Assembly: GCA_007922195.1 (NCBI GenBank)
Contig: ML682003.1
Span: 3,975,705 to 4,039,704, forward strand
Length of the DNA: 64,000 nucleotides
Source: Podocnemis expansa
Lineage: Eukaryota > Chordata > Testudines > Podocnemididae
Reading direction: 5' to 3'
Both the position numbers and the translations under genes were made by a program. Positions 41,691 through 54,528 of this stretch are shown here, piece after piece (the stretch's first letter is position 1; every line of letters starts with the position of its first letter). The notes under the pieces were generated by a model. It did no database searches, had not been told where the DNA came from, and was given only the letters and a program-made list of their open reading frames with translations.

Positions 41691-43162
41691 GCCTCCTGGC
41701 CATTGCCTCCCGTGATATAATAGTAAAAAAGCTGGTTCTCCAAGACCTCCTCACCCTGACTTATCTCAATTCCCCATCCATCATACATCCAGCAGCACTG
41801 AAAGGCTTTCCCTGTTCCCCATGGTGTATTTTCCCTGCTACCAGTGCAAATATTACTGTCTTTTTGTAGTTAAAGTCTATCGGGTTCCCCCTGTGATGCC
41901 CACAAACTTCCTCCTCCAACCCTTCCAGATGTGACAAGCCTGTACACAGCTGCATGGCCTCCGCCACTTCTCAGCCTGTCCCTCCTTCAGAGGGAAACAG
42001 GTGCTTTCTGCCTCTAGATGTCACTCTCCACCCTCTTTTCCTTCTCTCCTATTTTTCTTTCTCCAAGATCCTGCAATTTTTTTTTTTTTAATTCCTTTCT
42101 GATCTCTTTCCGGCCATGTGTGATTGCAGTTTCCTCTGGGCGTCCATTTCACCAGCCTGAAATTAATCAGCAGAGAGAGGGAGAGGGAGGAAAGGGGGGA
42201 GAAACCCCCCTTGTCATCTTGATTCCCCAGCAGAAGAAGCAGCAGCCCCCAGGAATTCACACCAATACTCCCTCGCCAAGATCTATCTACAGGAGGAGAG
42301 GAGAACTGCAGTCCCCAGCTCCCTGCCTGTGATCTGCTGGAGCCGGGGAATCCCACATCCTCCAGATTTCCTGCCAGGTATCTGCTGCACCAACCCCTCT
42401 TCATCCCTCTCCAGGCTCCACAGGAGATGCCTTCAGATTGCCTGTTCCTCCTCCACACCAGCCCTCCCACCTCCAGTTTGGAGGGTTGTGCTTGGCTGGC
42501 TGAGTAGGAATTCTTTGGATGTGACTGGACAGCTTTTTTACTTTGCACAATCTGGGCTTCTTTCCTCCCTCCACCTATTCCAGCACTGACAGCAAAACCC
42601 AGAGTGGTGGAGTTCTGCACCCAGCTTTTCCTCTGTCTCACCCTCCAGCGCCAATAGCTCCAACTCCCATGCCTGGATTGTCTGGATTTTTTGTCTGTCA
42701 GGGAGCAACTATAATTTCAGCCTCCTGGACCTGCCCAGCTTGGATTCTTTTTTGATAGCTTGGATTTGAAAAGCAGCCACCAACCCTTCCTGCCTCCCTG
42801 ATCTTTCACTGCTGCAGAAGCGGCTGCATTATAGCTGTGAAGCCTCACTGTGGTGATCACTACCCTCTTCCTGGGTTGTACAGAAAGAAGGTTGCAGGAC
42901 CGTTCAATCCCACCCCTTCCTCTTTCCCCAGCTCGGAGGAGAGTCCTGGCTCTTTGCAGTATATGTGGTGGTGCATTAGGGGGGGAAGCCAGCAGCAGTC
43001 GCCACTGCAGCAAAGGAAGCTCTTGTCTTGGAGGAAAGGAATTGAAAATAGGAGCATAGGTTTCATTTCCAAAGATCTTGGCTTCCTTTCCAAAAGGTTC
43101 ATTCCTGTCATGCATGACTCGAATCCTGTGTGATTCCTTCAGGCAATGGCCATGCAGTAAAG
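41691..43162. other. 5' flank of the PLC-gamma-like exon, no other feature
   Basis: The stretch is pyrimidine-rich and CpG-poor. A TGATTCCTTCAG acceptor-like site ends at about 43141, just before the coding exon, so an upstream untranslated exon may exist. I saw no repeat with clear ends and no convincing promoter. Confidence 0.35.
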
Positions 43163-43382
43163 ATGTCAGTTTCCAGGCTGAACAGTGTCAATGGGTTTTT
43201 GGAGGACTCCAGGATGGAGGCTGGGGACATGGGGAGGATCCTCAGGAGTTTGGAAATTGGGACCGTGCTGACCTTATTCTACCAAAAAAAGTCCCAGAGG
43301 CCAGAGAGGAGGACGTTTCAGGTGAAGCTGGAGACCAGGCAAATCATCTGGAGCCGGACGCCGGAGAAAGTGGAGGGAGACA
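43163..43382 (+). CDS. phospholipase C gamma-like protein, N-terminal coding exon (PH domain start)
   Basis: From the ATG at 43163 the frame gives a leader of about 30 residues. It then continues with SLEIGTVLTLFYQKKSQRPE and TFQVKLETRQIIWSR, which is the signature of the N-terminal PH domain of PLC-gamma enzymes. These hydrolyse PIP2 to IP3 and diacylglycerol downstream of receptor tyrosine kinases. The exon ends in phase 1 at a consensus donor, ACA/GTGAGTAT (43383). Only this exon is visible; the rest would lie beyond the window. The sequence departs from PLCG1 more than I would expect between land vertebrates, so a paralogue or a decayed copy is possible. Confidence 0.75.
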
Positions 43383-43638
43383 GTGAGTATATCTGCATCA
43401 TGGGAACCAGGAAAATGTCCATCTTGAAAACAATGTCCCTCGCTAGAGGAACGGGGCTTGATGGAGCTCACTCCAAGATTCCAGGGAAATCCAAGTGGAT
43501 TACGCTGGATTGGAAATCTTTGGGAGGAGGCACATTGGCCTAGTGGATTGAGAAGCTAAAAACTCCCCTGTTCTAATCCTGGCTTGGCTCTACCAGCAAT
43601 TTGCTGCATGGCCATGGGCAACTCTCTAGACCTTAGTC

Positions 43639-43845
43639 CAGTGGTTCCCAACCTTTCCTCTGCCGTGGTACACCTAAATACCTTTAATTATTTTGAGGCA
43701 CACCACCATAGAGTTGCCAAATGACCTCATGAATATTCATGAACCAATCCAGTAATCTGAGTAGTTTTTCTAAAAATTCCATGGCACACCTGCTCAGGCC
43801 TTACAGCACACCTGGATGCTGTGGCACACTGGTTGGGAAACATTG
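43639..43845. mobile_element. hAT MITE, CAGTGGTTCCCAACC family
   Basis: The 207-bp element begins CAGTGGTTCCCAACC and ends GGTTGGGAAACATTG. The flanks CCTTAGTC and CTTTAGTC form an 8-bp duplication with one mismatch. Related to 60772-60984. Confidence 0.88.
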
Positions 43846-44526
43846 CTTTAGTCTGTAAAATAGAAATGATGGTGCCCCCTTCACAGGGCTGCTGTGTGGG
43901 TTCCCTGCTTAACGTTAGCCTGTGCCAATGAAGTGTTATATTTTATTAGTCATTGTAACGATGACAGGAGCGAGATAATGATCTGTTATAGCACCTTTGT
44001 CCTAAAGAGCATTACAAACTTCGCCAGCGGTGCCACTGGTGTGTGCAGGTACCAGGTACCGTTTCTTTAGCTGCCAAGAAGCCATGACCTCTGGAGCAAA
44101 AGGCAGCATCTGTTTAATAGCTCGCTGCAACCATCAGCGAGGAGGAATGCAGCATTTATCTGCAGGGGATTTATGTTAGGACAGAAGCGTGCAGATACGT
44201 GAGCTGGGATGTGATCAGGACACCAGGACTATCACCCCCCACCCTAACAGAAATCACAGAAGACCTTTCATCATCACAAATGGTCATAACTTTTTTTCAC
44301 TTAACATCCTAAAGAAGCCACCTCCTGTGGCACTGCGTCCGCGGCCTAGTACTGCACCGGGGTATTAGTTCTGTGCTCGGGAAGAGCGCTGCCTAGTTCA
44401 GCCACAACACATCACTCTGGTCTGAGTTTTCTCCTCAGAGGTTTACCTTGCAGGCAGTCACCTAGCCCTGCTCTGTTTAGCCTGCGCAGGTGAGATGAGA
44501 ATGCAAAAGATATGGGCTTCTCTGTT

Positions 44527-44625
44527 AGGGTGACAAGACAGCAAATGTGAAAAATCAGGACAAGGATGGGGGAGGATAGGAAAAAGCTTTGAATATCAGG
44601 GCTGTTCCTGAGAATCAGGACATCT
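44527..44625. repeat. unclassified repeat Z, copy 1
   Basis: It starts GGGTGACAAGACAGCAA, then GTGAAAAATCAGGACAAGG, and ends AATCAGGACATCTGCACCC. It is similar to 48042-48162, and the end sequences are inverted relatives (GGTGAC ... GTCACC). Probably a small DNA transposon derivative. Confidence 0.5.
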
Positions 44626-45606
44626 GCACCCTCTCTTTTCGCCTTCAGTACGTTTCCAGCAATTGTTGTGCTGTTGTCTCTCCCCTCTCGCTCAATCTCC
44701 ACAATCCCCATCCTTTCCCTTGTCAGCTCCAGACTCCGACAGCCTGCTTAGCACATACATCCACTCCCCATTATCTCTTCCTTTCGGATTGGCCTTGGCA
44801 TCATCGCTGGTCTTGCTGTAATTCCGCTGAAGGGAATGGAGTTGAGGGGGGTGAATGTGTGGGCTTTCTCTCCTTTGCTCCATTTATCCCCTTCCCTGAG
44901 CTTTAATTTGCCTGTCTTCCTTCTAGCCCTTTCCACTCTCCTTTCCTGTTCATCTTTCCAGGGACACTCTCAGCTTTGCATGGGAGAATTCACTCTCCTA
45001 GCCCATGTTATTACTAAGGGGAATTGTGTGGTTAAAACCTCGTGCGGCATTCAGGAGATGATGCATGTTCATTTCTCCTCCTGTATGTGGGTTACTCAGG
45101 GTCTATGCATCAAAAGCAGAGGAGGCAGATATTTTCCCCTTGTCGTGCTTTAAATAGCCAATCCAGTCCCTTATTTTTGAGAGTTGGTTGTAGTCGTGAT
45201 TTAACACAGAAAAACCAGTACACACTCTATGGAGATAACTAACGCTCATCCTGGAAAGCCCCACGGGGTACGGAGTGCCCCTAAAGGGTGGTTATCCTCT
45301 GAAAAGTGGCTGTGTGAGAATGGTCCCCTTCAACCCAGCAGATCTCCTCTCCCTGGCAATATCAAAGTCAGAGCTGCTTGCTTTAGGGGCTGAAATATGT
45401 GTTCACTGCTTTTACTCCGATCACAGTTCTGCGAGAGGGAGCTAGAGTCAGGATCATTTAAATTCCATTCAAAGGATTGCCTCTCCATCCCTGTTGCATG
45501 GATATCCTGCCCTTGATTATATTTTTAGAGCCCCATTACACAGAGAAAACTGAAGGAATGATCAGAAAACAGAGAGGGAAGATCTCCATTAGACATGCAG
45601 CTGTGT

Positions 45607-45852
45607 CAGTATGTCTGCACTGCTGTGGTATGTTTGGTGAACACACTGTATGGAAACATGCTCTCTTGTTAACATAATTACATCCCCCCCATGAGAGGCA
45701 GAAGCTAGGTTAGCGGGAAAGTGTCTCATGCTGATATAGAGGTAGTGTGGACAGTACTTAGGTTGCTGTAACTTGGTGGGTCAGAGAGTGTCTTTCTACC
45801 TCTCCTGAGTGATGTAATTTCAATCGATTTAAGCAAAAGTGTAGACCTGCCC
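45607..45852. repeat. possible Harbinger-type MITE
   Basis: The left end GTATGTCTGCACTGC and the right end AAGTGTAGACCTGCCC are inverted relatives of the Harb3 terminus. About 245 bp. No clean 3-bp duplication was identified. Confidence 0.45.
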
Positions 45853-47599
45853 TGAAATTGCCCAAATGTGAGGCCAAAATTTATCTTGGAGAGTCATTAT
45901 CATTGCTAATGGTGTATGGGCCAGGAAAAACCCAGCTTGAGTGTCAGTTCCCAGGGCCAGTAAATAGCAAAACATCCTTTCACTTGGAATGGTCTCGTTG
46001 AGAGCTATTAACATGGATATCTTCTTACGGTGATTTTTCAGAGCAGAGATGTACTTTATTGGTCAACTGGATATTTGCAAAATGATGCAACACTTATCAA
46101 ATCTGTAGTTCTTTCTATTTTCAACGTGCTGTGCATACACTAATTGAGCCATCCATAAGTCAGAAGACATAATAACCCAAGGTTATTGAAGGCAAAACAG
46201 AGCCATGGAAAGACTTAGGGCTAAACTTTTCATAATGTCCAGGAATTTTGGGAGCCGAGGTTGAAAAGTGTAGGGTGAAATCCTGGCTTCTCTGAAGTTA
46301 AAAGGGAGTTTTATTCTTGAATTCAGAGCCAGAATTGTACCCCCAAGTCTCACTCTCAAACATGCTGAGAGCTACAGTCCCAAATAAAGTCAATGCTCTG
46401 TTCCTCTGAAAAACAGGCATGCGGTATCTCAAGTTGGGCACTCAAAATTAATGGCAAAACTTGAAAATATGAGCCTGTGGCTTGACCATGGACACCCCGC
46501 AAGCCTGCTGCAGAACTAGGAATAAAAGCCTAAAGCTCCTGGAAAACAGAGCTTTGCTTTGACCATTAGGCCACTCAACCTTTCTAGAAAGACTGAAAGT
46601 TGGTAATTGTTCCCATAAGGTTGTGCTAGATTTTGAATGTTTATAAGAAACAGGTGGAAATGTCAGTAGTTCCAAAAAGCTCAGAATAGGAACATTTCCT
46701 GCTTGTCTGCATTTCAGTTCAGCTCACCACTTTCCTTTTTTTCCTCTTTTTCGTTAGGGATCTCAGATAGTCTAGTCTGCTTCTCCTAAAGATCTTGTAT
46801 CCAGTGTGTCTATATAGCTCTCTTTTGTGTAATATGCTTACCAATGGTGTTATAATTTGAGTAGCGCCCACAGGCCTCATGGTGAAGAGGCCATCTCTTC
46901 TGAAATTTTACTACCATTCATCTTTGTGTAGAGTAATCTGGCATCACACCGCATTGTTCTGGCTAGACTGCTCTTGTTTCAATGGGACACTGTTCTTCAT
47001 CTCTTGGCACAAACTGTTGAGGCTGGGCTGCATGCTGTAAAACAGCTGCCATGGTCCATCCCTGAGGTGGCTTCCTTTCCTTGGGCAGGGGAGGATGTGA
47101 ACTAATTCCAAGATGGAAAGTGTCAAAAGCACATAGGGATCTTTCTGAATAGAGACTGGTGTACATAAAATTGGTGCCATTCGTGCAGATCCGGTAAGAT
47201 CCATGCTTGTTGGTACCTGTAGAATATATAAAGGAAACTCATACGAGTTCATGGGGAACAGGCTCTGTGACGTTTCTAGTCAGTGCAGTGTTCATTAGCT
47301 AACTCGTTATTTTAGTGTCACCTAATTTTCTAACTCTACTGTGGATCACACTTTGTGCATGGGAAGGATGCATACATGGGGCATGTGTGGTTCAGCGGAC
47401 GTAGCCTGCGTACAGCCTGGATGTTTGGGTGTCACTGCACTGGGATACCTATAGTCTAACAGCGCATTTTTGGTGTAGGTGTAAACTGATGTTTGTCTGA
47501 CTTGAGTGAATGACTGCTTAAACATGGGATGAGAGGGTAATGATATATGTATGTGTTGCAGTGTAGCCTGCTCGCTTGATTTTATCATGACTTTCCCAG

Positions 47600-47780
47600 T
47601 ATTTGATAAGCAATGAGTCCTATGGTTAACAAAATTATCTATCGCATGAAGTTTCATGGGAGAAAATCCCACTTCATCTCCCACGAAAGCTCATGCGATA
47701 AACAAATGTCAGTCTTTTAAGTGCCACAGGATTCCTTGCTTGTTTTGCTGAACAAGGCTAACACAGTTACCCCTTTGGAA
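47600..47780. repeat. palindromic dispersed repeat, copy 1
   Basis: An inner hairpin pairs GCATGAAGTTTCATGGGAGA with TCTCCCACGAAAGCTCATGC. The right arm continues TCAGTCTTTTAAGTGCCACAG and on to CTAACACAGTTACCCC; the left arm is shorter and decayed. Similar to 53470-53655. I think this is common in turtle genomes, but I cannot name the family. Confidence 0.65.
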
Positions 47781-48041
47781 CATGATATTTGATGTTTTTC
47801 TTAAAGCTCTGATTAGTGCAGTCATGTGGTTACATGCAAATCTCAGCTCTCATTTGTTTTAGAAGGTACATGTCCCTGGTTGCAGAGAAAAAGCTTGAAA
47901 ATCTGACCCCAGAATACAGAAGATGAAAGAAGAACCCAACATTTATTTTAAAATCCCATTATTTGTGCACCTCACCCATGATTTTTAAGCACTTGAGGCT
48001 GGTCAAACTGTGGGTGTATGAACATATTTGATATAAATAGA

Positions 48042-48162
48042 GTGACCAGATCACAAGAGTGAAAAATCAGTATGGGGGTGGAGGGAAATAGGCACTTATG
48101 TAAGAAAAAGCCCCAAATATTGGGACCATCCCTATAAAATATGGACATCTAGTCACCTAGAT
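48042..48162. repeat. unclassified repeat Z, copy 2
   Basis: It begins AGTGACCAGATCACAAG and ends GGACATCTAGTCACC, giving inverted ends (GTGACCAGAT / ATCTAGTCAC). Related to 44527-44625. Confidence 0.55.
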
Positions 48163-48204
48163 ACAGATATGTGGTCTATATGTATGTGAGCATTTACATG
48201 ATAT

Positions 48205-48256
48205 ACAGGAATCAGGCTAGATTTAATGGTCTCTTCTGGCCTTAAACTCGTGAGTT
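48205..48256 (+). repeat. CR1 3'-end scrap
   Basis: AATCAGGCTAGATTTAATGG followed by TCTCTTCTGGCCTTAAACTC resembles the last bases of a CR1 element before its octamer tail. Confidence 0.6.
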
Positions 48257-48296
48257 TTTTTTTCCAGGTGAGTTTGAGTGAACAAGCAGCTGCATG

Positions 48297-49054
48297 TGTA
48301 ACCTGCTAGGATTAGCTCAAATGCATTCACTTTCCCCTCTCCAGGGCCTAACAGAGATAAACCCCTGCAGAAAGCTGCTGGAGAGCCAGGATCCAGTCTG
48401 TTCAGGACTCATAACGAAGACTGCTCAGAGTTCCCATCCCACAACAAACTATTGCTCAGCATAAACATAACAATGAACTTTATTTGTTAACTTAACCAAC
48501 CTTATCCTAAGAACCAAAATGAAATTTAAACAAAACAGTGAGAAACCCAGAAGTCCAATGTTCAGGTGGAGTCACCCTTATCTCAGTTGCAGTCTTTTAA
48601 GTCCTTGAGGCTTAAATGCAAAACAGAAGCCAGCCTCATCATCTCTAGCTGCAAAAATCTTCAGGCAAATGCCATGCAGTCCTTTCTTCCTCCTGTGAAG
48701 CCAGCACCATGCAATCAGGTCAGTGGTCATCCAGCTCTCAATTTTGTTGCAGACAATTCCCCTGCAAAACTGCCCAAAGCAGGGAGAAACATCCTGCCGT
48801 CCACTCTCGCTCAGCTCCTTTCACGCAGTCCCTGAGCACATGGACCCTGCAGCTCTCTCTGCTTGCTCCTCTCAGGCTTCCCCTGGGCATGCAACTCCAG
48901 CACAACAATAAAACTGGTGGAGCATGTTCAATGTGCCACCACACCCCCTTACCAGAAACTTCTGGTTTCTGGGCTGCAAAGTCTGCCCAGCAACATAACC
49001 TAGCCGTAAGGGGTCCCTGAAAGAGATTACTCCTTTTTAAGTATGTGGGTTACA
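48297..49054 (-). repeat. solo LTR, TGTAACC family, copy 1
   Basis: The 758-bp element has exact inverted ends, TGTAACC and GGTTACA. Flanks are CATG (48293-48296) and CACG (49055-49058), a 4-bp duplication with one mismatch. An AATAAA on the minus strand (complement near 48482-48487) suits a minus-sense LTR, although an AATAAA also exists on the plus strand. It is the same length as 58213-58970. A 4-bp duplication fits a class I retrovirus. Confidence 0.82.
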
Positions 49055-49596
49055 CACGTTTATTACATTATAGCTCATAACATTAACATGGCTGGATGCT
49101 TTCATGGCATTTTCACTTTACAAACATTAAGGCATGATCCTGTGGAAAGACTGGGCCAGTGTCTGCTCAGTCTAAGTGCCAGGCTGACTTTGTGAATCTG
49201 CTCTGTTCTGTTTCCAGCCTGTTAGAACCACAAAATTTCTCAGTGCTTGATCAAAACTGATCCCTGCTCTCCAGCTGTGAGGTGTAGAAGGACAACAGTA
49301 AAATTTAAAACTAATAAGTCCTTAGCTTTTGAAATGGGGACCTAGAGGGTGAGTCGGGGACTTCTGTGACCACAAAAGAGCCACAGCCTCTTTCCTCTGG
49401 TTTTTTGGAATATCAGTTTGCCTATTGTTGGGGCCTTGTCTACTGTCCCTTCCCCACTTCTTCTCCTGCCAGAGACTTTCAGGGTGGTGGGGAAAGTTTC
49501 CAGAAGTAGGGAGGCAGTGGGACACCAGCTTGCTAAAGCCAGCAGCCTAGACAGTGGTTTGGGCACACAGAGAGCTGTGTAGGGTACACGCCCCGA

Positions 49597-49694
49597 GGGT
49601 CTGGCATCACTTTCCTCACTAGGCAGGGCCTTGCCGTCTATGCTGCTGTCGACACTCGTGGGGGGGGGATGTACTGCTAGAAGTGTAGACATAG
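49597..49694. repeat. Harbinger-type MITE, right end
   Basis: It ends AAGTGTAGACATAGCC, which contains the exact terminal 14-mer of Harb3. The left border could not be placed; the MITE may extend to about 49345. Confidence 0.5.
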
Positions 49695-51020
49695 CCTAGG
49701 AGTGTTTTGCATTTGAGGGCCTCAAAGCCCTCACTTGCAGGCGATCGCTATGGCCCTCCTGGCAGGTGAGCCAGTGTCATTAGCCTACCTACACATAGGG
49801 CATAAGGGACTTACCCAAGGTCACACAGCAAGTCAGTGGCAGAGAAGAATAGACTCCCGACTCCCCCAGAATCCCAACCCTCCCCACTAGTCACTTGATC
49901 ACACAGGCTGCGGATCAGGCTTCCAAACCTTTTTTCAATCCTCACATAGGTGAGAGGTCAGGAAAGAGGCACCAAAGAAAGTATGTTCTAGAGTCAGAGT
50001 GGCGATTTATAGCATGGGCAGTTCTCAGTTTCTCTAGAGCCCTGGATTTTGGCAGTTGAAGCAATAGCATCTGTGTCTTAAAGGACAAAGACTCGGACAA
50101 GGGTCTGACAAAGACACAGAAAGGTCCTTTATAGCATAGGTTTCACACAGCTTGAACCGATGATCCTCAGACTTCCAGTATTGCACGCCTATTACCTGAA
50201 CCACAAGCAAACATTAGACCAGTGCAACTTTCCATAGAAAATGCAGGTGCAAATTCAGTCTCCAGCTACCCTTGTCCAAACTGGTAGCTGGTAATGTCAC
50301 CATTGCCTGTTCAAACAAATATACACCTTTCCTTCCCCACAAGGAAGCTTTCCTGTCTGCTTGCTTGACCATGGACAGTGGTTAGAGGAAAGGCAAGAGT
50401 CAGCTCTCCCAGGTTCAATCCTAGCCTCAGCAGTGACTCACAGATGGCAAGTCACTTACTCTTTTCATGCCTCAATTTCCCCCTTTAGGCATGGGGGGGG
50501 GGGCGTAAAACCCACCTCTTGGGCACAACTGGCATCTTCAGGAGGTTGATCACATTGGAACAAGTTGATCTTAGATGATGACCTGTCATGGGCCCGAAGA
50601 GATGCTGAGACATGTGAATTTGTCCCATGGGAAGAGAGAAGATCTCACCCCTCTTTAGAAAAATGGCAAGCCTAGCGCAGCTGTTCAGTTTGATTAACGT
50701 TTGCAGAGCACTTGATGTTGAGATGAAAGCACCTCAGTGTTATTACCTGCATGCACAATAGGTGTCTACCCTCTGAGCGGTGAAAAATCACTGATTTTGC
50801 ATGGGGCTCAGGTCCTACTTTCCTGAAGCTAATGGCATCAATGTGGAAACCCAGGGCGGAGGCCAGCCTAAGCCCCCACAGCTAAAGTGCCTCCCTCTTA
50901 GCCAGGCCACAACTATGATGGAGGAGAACGAATGAAAAAACAGGCAGCAGTGGGTTTAGAGGGGGCACCCTAAGCAAAGATCCCTAGACAGCTCCCATTG
51001 CTCCTCAAAGGCATCTAGGG

Positions 51021-51202
51021 GAGTGGCTTTCCGACTATGGGTCCGAACCCAATACTGGGTCGCAGAGTCTCAGGTATTGGGTCACGGAGCCCCCTGCTGT
51101 CACTTCTGAAAGACTGCAAAGCATTGCTGAAAGCTGTCGTTGGGTCGCAGGCATAAATGATCTTTTCAACTAGGTCCCAGGAAAAATGTTTGAAAATCAC
51201 TG
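51021..51202. mobile_element. hAT MITE, TTTTCAAAC family, copy 1
   Basis: The 182-bp element begins GAGTGGCTTTCCGAC and ends GTTTGAAAATCACTG. A perfect 8-bp duplication, ATCTAGGG, is present on both sides (51013-51020, 51203-51210). Similar to 52921-53107 along its length. Confidence 0.9.
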
Positions 51203-52920
51203 ATCTAGGGAGTCAGTGGACACCTCCCAGAGGAACTCTGCTGGGAAGCGTGACTGTAGAAGGGCCAAGAAACAAACCCCACAGTCACAGAGCACTCCCC
51301 CATTCAGCTTTCCTCCTCTGGTAAGATGGATGGCCGACTTGGCCAGTGCCAGGAGGAAGCTGATGAGGAGTGTGGGGGAAAAATCTAACTCTGGCCCTCA
51401 AGTTCAGAAAGAGGCACACCAGAGCCTCCCCAATGAAGCAGACCCGTTCCCAGCTGAGACTCCAATGAGCAGAGAACGAGGTGTGGTTCAGAGTTTATTA
51501 TTCAGCTGAATAACAAAAGGAACTGCATCGGAGGGCAGCAAAGAAGCGCTAGCCCCTCTGAGCAGGCCCCCCCAACAACTCGAGTGCAAGAGAGAGCCCC
51601 GAGGGGCAGCATCACAGCACTTTTATCCAGTACAGTATGATAATGCTATGATAATGCTTACATGATTGACAATGTTTTAGAGACCCTTATATGGTTACAT
51701 TAACATTATTAAATACATATTAATGATTAAAGAATGCATATAATTATCCCCGCCTCTGTTTACTGTTGACATCATTTGCATTATCCTGGGCAGCCGCAGT
51801 ACCTGCAAACTCATTAATTTCTGCCTAGAGATGCTGACCTTACATTCTTGTGAGGCTATGGTGCCAAGAAGGGTGAGCAGGAGATAGGAGGCAATACTCC
51901 CTTTTCAGTTAGAACAAAGACGGGACAGTCTAGCTTACATTCCTTGTCCAGATGGTCAGGAGAAAAAGCATGAGAAAGGGGAGATAACACACTTTAACTA
52001 TCAACTCTAGGCCGCTTGTTAAAGAAACTTAGATACATGACTTGCCAGAGAAACGACCCCACTACCATAGCAACCCACGGCTCCAACGAGGCCTACACTT
52101 CAGCACCTTTCTCACTGTCCTACAGAAGAGATTACATATAATTTTTCTTACAGGAGTCTCATGGCACTGTGGGGCCACAGATGATGTAGGAGGGTAGAGA
52201 GGCAATGCCCTTCCTGATTTGGTAGCATTTTCTAGGACACTAATGTGCTGCTTTCATCATTGTAAACAGCGGGAAAATAGTCCCGGACTGCTGTTGAGTG
52301 ACATAGGAAGCGTCCTCTCTAAAGAGTATTGTTATAAAGAAGTTCCAGCATTCAGTTCTGGCAAAGTTGCTCAGGGAGCCATGACCATCTATCTGTCTAA
52401 CCACCCGTCTCATCAGGCCGCTGATCCTCGTGCCTAGGTTGACTGTGTCATAGCAGGCAAAAGAGTTGTAAATTTTCAGCCAAGTGAATCTGTGTAACCA
52501 AGATCATTTTTGGTTTTTAAAAAGGGAATTGGAACAAATGGGTAATGGTCCTGCTCCCTTTCATGCTGAGTCCTAGCTGCATGCCTTAAAGGCAAGCATG
52601 TAATTGAAAATAATACAGGGCTGTCCTCAGCCCACTGCTACAAAGGGATCAGGGCTCATATCTCCCCATCATGCTTATATCCCTCCGGTTCCCCTGACTG
52701 GCTGCTGTGGGCAGATTATATTTAATTGCTGGAAAGTTCAATTCACTAGCTGTCAGGGTGGCTTCCTGCTTGCACAGCTGGGCTATTTCAATACAGTTTT
52801 CTCTCTCTTATAGATGTCAAGATCTCATTCCCTTCCCTTTCTGACACATCCTGGCACTCTTAAATCTCCATCAGTAAGGTGATCCACTTGGAAAAGTAAT
52901 GAATTAGACATCTTGTAAAG

Positions 52921-53107
52921 CAGTGGTTTTCAAACTTAGGGTCAGGACCCAATACTGGGCTGCAGACCCTCAGGTACTCGTTCACGGTGCCCCCTACTGC
53001 TGCCGCCAAAAGACTGGAATGCATTGCTCAAAGATGAAAGTGTTGGGTCACAGGCATAAATGATTATTTTCAACTCAGTCCTGAGACAAAAAGTTTGAAA
53101 ACTGCTG
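52921..53107. mobile_element. hAT MITE, TTTTCAAAC family, copy 2
   Basis: The 187-bp element begins CAGTGGTTTTCAAAC and ends GTTTGAAAACTGCTG, with perfect 8-bp duplications TTGTAAAG (52913-52920, 53108-53115). Confidence 0.92.
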
Positions 53108-53469
53108 TTGTAAAGCATCTGATGAATTTGTTAGCTGGGTCAGCAGACAAAGCAGTGCTGCGTATGGAAATAAAGCCACACTTTAAAGAAATGCCTTTGC
53201 TATTGGAGACTAATTACATGGTCTATTAACAAAGACAGAACTCCTGCTGTTTCTTATAATATAAATATGTCTGTGCTTCCACATACATGTATGGTTCCTG
53301 GGGCCTCAGCTATGACTAAACCATCCCAAAGCAGTCAGGCAATGAGAAGACGCTCAGAGAGAGCAGTGGAACCCCTTCCAGGTCCCGTAGTACCCTGCTT
53401 TCATGCCGCCAACCTGGACTGCTCACAACCAGCCTCCAGCTTGTAAATCTCTCTCAGTTATGTCTAGTT

Positions 53470-53655
53470 CCAAAGAGGCAGCCATGTTAGTCTAGTTCAG
53501 CAAAAAAAATGAGTCCTGTGTCCCTTAAAGACTAACATTTCTTTATTGTATGAGCTTTCATGGGAGATGAAATGGGATTTTCTCCCATGAAAGCTCATGT
53601 AATGAATAAATTTGTTAGTCTTTTAAGTGTCACACGACTCCTTGCTTGTTTTTCA
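53470..53655. repeat. palindromic dispersed repeat, copy 2
   Basis: This copy shows the full palindrome. Arms of about 85 bp meet around a 13-nt spacer between GAGCTTTCATGGGAGA and TCTCCCATGAAAGCTC. The arms carry AAAGACTAACA and TGTTAGTCTTT, then GAGTCCTGTG and CACGACTCC. It would form a long cruciform or a hairpin RNA. Confidence 0.75.
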
Positions 53656-54528
53656 GTTATGTCTGTGTTTGTGCCACAGCTAGCCGCACCTTGGCTCTTG
53701 CCAGCCGTAGTTACTCTGCAGTGTGACTTGAACGCCGCCTCCCTCAGATCCGGCTCTTCCCACCGAAATGTCTGTCCTGCCCTGTCCATCCCAGTCCTCT
53801 CCTGGACAGTCCCAGGTACACAGAGGAAATCCCTGAGCGTTCTCTCCCTTTTCCTTGCAGGCACACCGTCGGAAGGCAGCTTTGTCCAAATTTCTTTGTT
53901 AGTTAGCCCATTTTAAAACACAAGAGCTTCAGGTTGGTGATGTTCTTCTGAAGGGAGGACAGACAATAAACAGTGACAAGACACGATAAAAAACACTCAC
54001 CTGGGCAGCAGCTGTCAATGCTCAGGAGCTAAACCTACACGGAAATTAACTATAAAGCATTATCTCTGAAATTAACCTCTTGTTGACTTGGAAGATTTCC
54101 CAGCTGGACTTCTGCTGCCACAAAAGATCACCCTCCATCCCATCCAGGAACTAGGTTAAACTGTCACACAACAGAGTACTGCCACTTTTATACAAACGAT
54201 GAGTTTTCTAATGTACAGAGATATGGGACAGATTCTTAAGTCACTGAACCAATCCTACCAGGGCTGGAGATTGCTGATCTGAGACCCCCATACCTCTGTC
54301 AGGGCTCAGTTGGCCTTGTCCACTTTCCTCTTTGGGCAAAGTGTTCTTTTCAACACTCTTTCAGTATCTCAACCACCCTTTCCTCTTAATTACTGGCATT
54401 TATGCCTGTCACCTCCCAGTGATCCTGGAAGGGAACCCGGTCCCACCCTCTGCCCAGAGCCTTGCACCAATAAGCTGCCATTTATTCTGGCCCTAAATCC
54501 AACCCTTTCTCCAGCCCATGACTACATC

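Noticed and set aside
42021..42641. 206-codon minus-strand frame
   Set aside because: Low-complexity Ser/Gly/Arg composition and opposite in sense to the PLC-gamma-like exon; likely chance.
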